A stretch of 64,000 nucleotides of DNA. Origin: Tachypleus tridentatus (Eukaryota > Arthropoda > Merostomata > Xiphosura > Limulidae). The stretch lies in contig NC_134833.1 in NCBI RefSeq assembly GCF_004210375.1, forward strand, positions 47,672,782 to 47,736,781, written 5' to 3'. Shown in pieces: positions 60,106-64,000 of the stretch (position 1 is the stretch's first letter; each line of letters starts with the position of its first letter). The notes under the pieces were generated by a model, which worked only from the letters and a program-made list of their open reading frames with translations, did no database searches and had not been told where the DNA came from. A program made the position numbers and the translations under genes.

Positions 60106-61600
60106 TAAAGTAGAGATCTTCGTCACAACCTAAACTATTTTCAATATAGGTACCACTAAAAATTATTTGACAATCCCTAGTGTAGAAAAAAATTTTTTTA
60201 GAAAATCAATATGAAAATGACATTTGTTTACTAACAACTGATGAAGACGGTTGTTGTGAAACACAGGATATTTAGTGACATTAAAAACTTGAATAAACAT
60301 AGAAATTCTGATAATGAGCTTTAGGTGGTAGAACGTTTTGATCAAAGTTTGTCATGCCATAAGTTATACATGATTATTAATCACTTCTTCTGCGATCATC
60401 CGTACTACATTTATCTACTCACTGTATATAAACTAAACATATGTGATGGTTAAACCTAACAATTTAGTGTCAGTGTATTATTTTTGTCTCTAGGATAAAC
60501 AGCTCAATAAACTTACACTTCTATATAGGAGATTAGAAAAATGGTTAAAATCGAATATATTACACTTGAACAAAATTGTTACAATAGAATAAGCTAATAA
60601 GCATTTTCATTTAGTTACTTTGTCTTTTACAACCACACGAATATGTTTTGTTATTTATCTTAATTATTTTTCCCCAAAATTGTGTATTTTAGCGAAAAAC
60701 GAAACCTTGAGGATCACTTCATTCTTAGGTTCAACTGACGTCACCCATTAAGTTGTGATCGTATAAAGGTTGGTACTATAGATATGTATATAGTAGATAA
60801 CATTAGAGATCGCGAAATTTACAGATTCTTAAAAATATGAAATTAGCATTATCTTAACATTTTTTATTTTAAGACAACTGCAAAATACACATATGTAAAT
60901 ATTAAAAATTTAAAAACTGTTGTTTGTTTGAATCGTAGGCTAAATATACAATTTAAGTAAAATCATTTTGTATAAAGTAAGTAAACATTTTTGAAGAAAC
61001 ATGCACCAAAAGACGTGTATTCTTAAAGCCAGGTATCGATTAAATTTGGAAGCAAAAACTAAAAGTTTTATATATTCTTCCTTAGCTACAGAACACAAGT
61101 ATTTGAAACGGAATTCTCTACGTGAGTGTTAAATTTGGACACTTTTTGGGCTAAACTCCCGCTTTCGATACTCGATAAGAACTGTGTAGCTTTGTACTTG
61201 AAAGTTAATAAAGAATAAGAGAAACAAAGTAGCAGACTGTGATCGTCTATTAAAATTTATTATTAAATCTATGTCTATCGACAATTAAATATCGCTTTTC
61301 TTTAAGTATCATTTTAATAATTTAAGTTTTCCAGATCATAAAACAAAACCCCAATGCCCTAAATGATAACCCCGGAATTTTTAAGATTATTGAAGAATCT
61401 CCACTCGTTTTCCAAGAATATAATAAAAATACCAAAAACATTTTGGTCCAGAGTATCACTCAGAAACTAGATTTCAGTGTAGTTCCAAATACAACAGTCA
61501 TTCGAATGCACTTAGAAGAATCTGATAAATTATGTTATCTCTAAAAACAAGTAGATGTGGTATATATTCGTCAAATAGAACGTTGTTTAGAAGATTGTTC
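60106..61600. other. No confident feature
   Basis: AT-rich. A decayed SINE tail may lie at 61145-61215 (CTTTCGATACTCG, CTGTGTAGCTTTGTACTTG), but it is too short to assign. Confidence 0.4.
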
Positions 61601-61611
61601 ACGTGAAAACC

Positions 61612-61884
61612 ATGGCCACGTGGTTAAGACGCTCGACTCGTAACACGAGGGTCGCGGGTTCAAATCCTCGTTACACCAAACATGCTCGCCCTTTCAGTCG
61701 TGGGGGCGTTATAAAGTGACGGTCAATTCTACTATTCGCTGGTTAAAGAGTAGTCCAAGAAAGAGTTGGCGGTGGGTGGTGATGACTAACTCCCTTCCCT
61801 CTAGTATTTCACTACTAAATTTGGGAATGCTATCGCAGATAGTCCTCGAGTAGCTTCGCGCGAAATTCAAAACCAAACCAAACT
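61612..61884 (+). mobile_element. SINE group A, full length, with TSD
   Basis: Head ATGGCCACGTGGTTAAGAC, CTCGACTCGTAACACGAG and box B GGGTTCAAATCC, followed by the full body and the tail TTCGCGCGAAATTCAAAAC. The 11-bp ACGTGAAAACC flanks it at 61601-61611 and 61885-61895, the longest duplication in the window and so probably among the youngest copies. Confidence 0.95.
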
Positions 61885-62217
61885 ACGTGAAAACCTCTCC
61901 GATGTAAGAAATGACAACACTACGAGAAACACAGGTACTTCAATAACTACTCGTGGTATTATCTCCAAGTTCACTGCAATTTGACTCAAATTTTCATCTT
62001 CAAAAATAATATAAGCTTGATTTTTTTAAATTATACACTAATATCCTTATGAATAAACAAATAAATATCATTTGTTTAAACATTTTTACCATCTTCTTCT
62101 CCTTGTTACGTTATATCTGATCAATATTTTCTCATAACGATCTTTGTTTTACTTAACAGCGTTTTTAAACGCACGAGTTTTTCTCTTATTCGTTAGCTCG
62201 TTCCATTTAGTTTGTCT

Positions 62218-62490
62218 ATTTGTTTGTTTGTTTTTGAATTTCGTGCAAAGTTACATGAGAGCTATTTGCACTAACCGTCCCTAATTTAGCAGTGTAAGAC
62301 TAGAGGGAAGGCAACTATTCATTACCACCATCACCAACTCTTGGGCTACTCTTTTACTGATAAATAGTGGGATTGACCATCACATTATAACACCCCTATG
62401 GCTGAAAGGACGAGCATATTTGATGTGACAGGGATTCGAACCCGCCACCTTCAGAGTCGAGCGCCCTAACCATCTGGCCATGCTGCGCCA
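62218..62490 (-). mobile_element. SINE group A, full length
   Basis: A minus-strand copy: (TTTG)n tail, AATTTCGTGCAAAGTTACAT, AGCAGTGTAAGACTAGAGGG, box B as GGGATTCGAACCC and the head ending CATCTGGCCATGCTGCGCC. The target duplication is not obvious. Confidence 0.92.
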
Positions 62491-64000
62491 CTTGTTGTTT
62501 ATATTAAGGCTTTTTTTCCAACCAAATTCGTTGTATGTATCTATGCTCACTTTGCTGTCTATATATGTATTTAGTTATCAAGCTACCTCCTCAGTAATTT
62601 AGCGATAAGTTTTAAAACTCGTAACGCTAAAAATTGGGATTCTCTCAGCCATTTAGTTTTTTAACAATATGTTATTAACGGTTGTGGTTGGGCTGCAATG
62701 TGAGTGACAAAAATTCCTAATGTTTTTTTAATATTTTCATCAGAAGAATAATTCCACATATTAAACATCGTAACAGAAGTGGTGTAAGTCCCAAGATAGA
62801 TCGATTCCCCATAGGTATCCTATGATGCATGTTTTGGTCAAGAAAACACCACCACCACATAGTGTACTTACATCTTAATAGCGATCAATGTACATTACAT
62901 CTTATTATTTTAAAATAACTGTTCTCACTTATAATTTTAATTAGGAAATATAGTTAAGTCTTTACTGAAGTTTCAGAGAATATTACGTAGTAAGATAAAA
63001 TGTGTATCACAAATACCATGACTTAATTTACATTTCCTTGCAACACACGTGACGAAATGTAACATTGTATTTTAACTTACGGGAAGCAGCTCAAAATAAG
63101 TGAGTGTTTAGCTAACAAACATCCTTATCTCTTGTATCTGGTCTTCTTATTAAACGAAATTTGGAAAATTCGTAAAGCAAATCTTATTCTTTTTATGTAA
63201 ACAAAAAAAACAGAAGTAGCCTAGATTCAGTTATTTATAAGTATTGATATATGAGACCAAGATGAAAAGCTTTAAGAAACGTGATTATATGAAGAATTTA
63301 ATGGAATAGCTATCTGCTCGTGTTACGACACTCTCCAGGACAGTTAAAAGGCTGTCACTGTGATTTTCTTGACTAATGATAGTATGATGTATCACTTTAT
63401 TAGAACATTTGTAGACACAATGTCCGTTATTGTGTTATGTTTAATGTGACTATGAATAAATGGGTCGTAAGTATTTATGATGATATAAAGAAATCTGCCT
63501 CTCTTACATATAGTTATTAAACTTCTGTGACTGACTTTCGTTTGTCTGTAGAGGGCGCAATTTATCAATTACTTTGGCTGTCGGCCAACCGGGAACAAAT
63601 GAAAATCACACACAGAAATTCAGTTTCTATGAGATGATAGAGGATGAATGCAGTTGTGTAGCAGAAATTTAACCACCAGTAAGGTTTTAGATAATCCAAA
63701 CAAATATAAATTGACACTTTCTTTCCAAGCAAAAACTCATCTCTGAAGTGAATATAATTTAGGTAGTGCATAAATTTATTCCCTGAAAAGGTTCTCAGTA
63801 GCGAATATAGAGATGACCATCTTTAATGGACGATTGATTCAAATATTTTTGACGCTAATGACATTTTTCCACCTTCCTGAGGCCAAAACTAGTAAGTGTT
63901 TTTCCGAAAAGCTTTAGTTGAAGGGTCTCAGGCATATACGTATAGTGATTCGTTAGCGGCCTTTAACAACTTTTATGTTACTGTTTCATATAAAATGATA
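62491..64000. other. No feature recognised
   Basis: The minus-strand frame at 63565-63771 has no known resemblance. The region around 63530-63590 contains CTGTAGAGGGCGCAATTTA, which may be a repeat fragment. Confidence 0.4.

Noticed and set aside
1-64000. CRISPR arrays, operons or bacterial promoters
   Set aside because: No regular direct repeats with spacers and no bacterial gene organisation; the sequence is eukaryotic.

Overview
The window is animal nuclear DNA: strongly AT-rich, with spliced gene structures (GTAAGT-type donors, polypyrimidine-AG acceptors), AATAAA signals and many tRNA-derived SINEs. The protein families and SINE types suggest an arthropod. From memory the main SINE resembles one common in horseshoe crabs (Xiphosura), but I cannot verify that and it is only an inference. 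Gene density is very low. One intact host gene is clear: PEX3 at 47918-49042, a full-length 374-residue peroxisome biogenesis factor whose whole coding region lies in one exon behind a splice acceptor. Nearly everything else recognisable is mobile DNA of different ages.

Layout. 1-9.4 kb: AT-rich non-coding DNA with local duplications, a possible small terminal exon (3998-4060), a short Gypsy integrase-like scrap and a CR1-like LINE 3' end (minus). 9.4-16.2 kb: a broken Ty3/Gypsy fossil on the minus strand, scattered in pieces and interrupted by SINEs and a hairpin-bearing repeat. 16.2-21.2 kb: SINEs, a second LINE piece and another Gypsy gag/protease fossil. 21.3-30.3 kb: the most interesting object, an approximately 9-kb DNA transposon of apparent CACTA/EnSpm (CMC) type. 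It has CACTC...GAGTG ends, two subterminal arrays of the inverted motif GTCANNNTGAC, a frameshifted C2H2-plus-DDE transposase, and a spliced second gene resembling the SAMD3-like proteins that I recall accompanying this transposase in other animals. 30.5-47.4 kb: SINEs (several with clear target-site duplications), an old segmental duplication, a hAT-type MITE, LINE scraps and an unidentified decayed protein. 47.4-50.8 kb: PEX3 and old SINEs. 55.5-60.1 kb: a repeat with hammerhead-like cores, then a degenerate minisatellite of about 53 bp split by an 808-bp pogo/Tigger deletion derivative that still carries the transposase C-terminus. 60-64 kb: two more SINEs in otherwise empty sequence.

How the parts relate. 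No operon or pathway links the genes. The CACTA-like element makes sense as one unit: transposase, accessory protein and two end-proximal arrays that look like protein-binding platforms, analogous to the TNPD/TNPA-plus-subterminal-repeat design of plant En/Spm. Three SINE groups share a 3' tail, which suggests they used the same LINE machinery. Nested insertions (SINE in Gypsy, pogo in minisatellite, LTR in the CACTA-like element) give relative ages.
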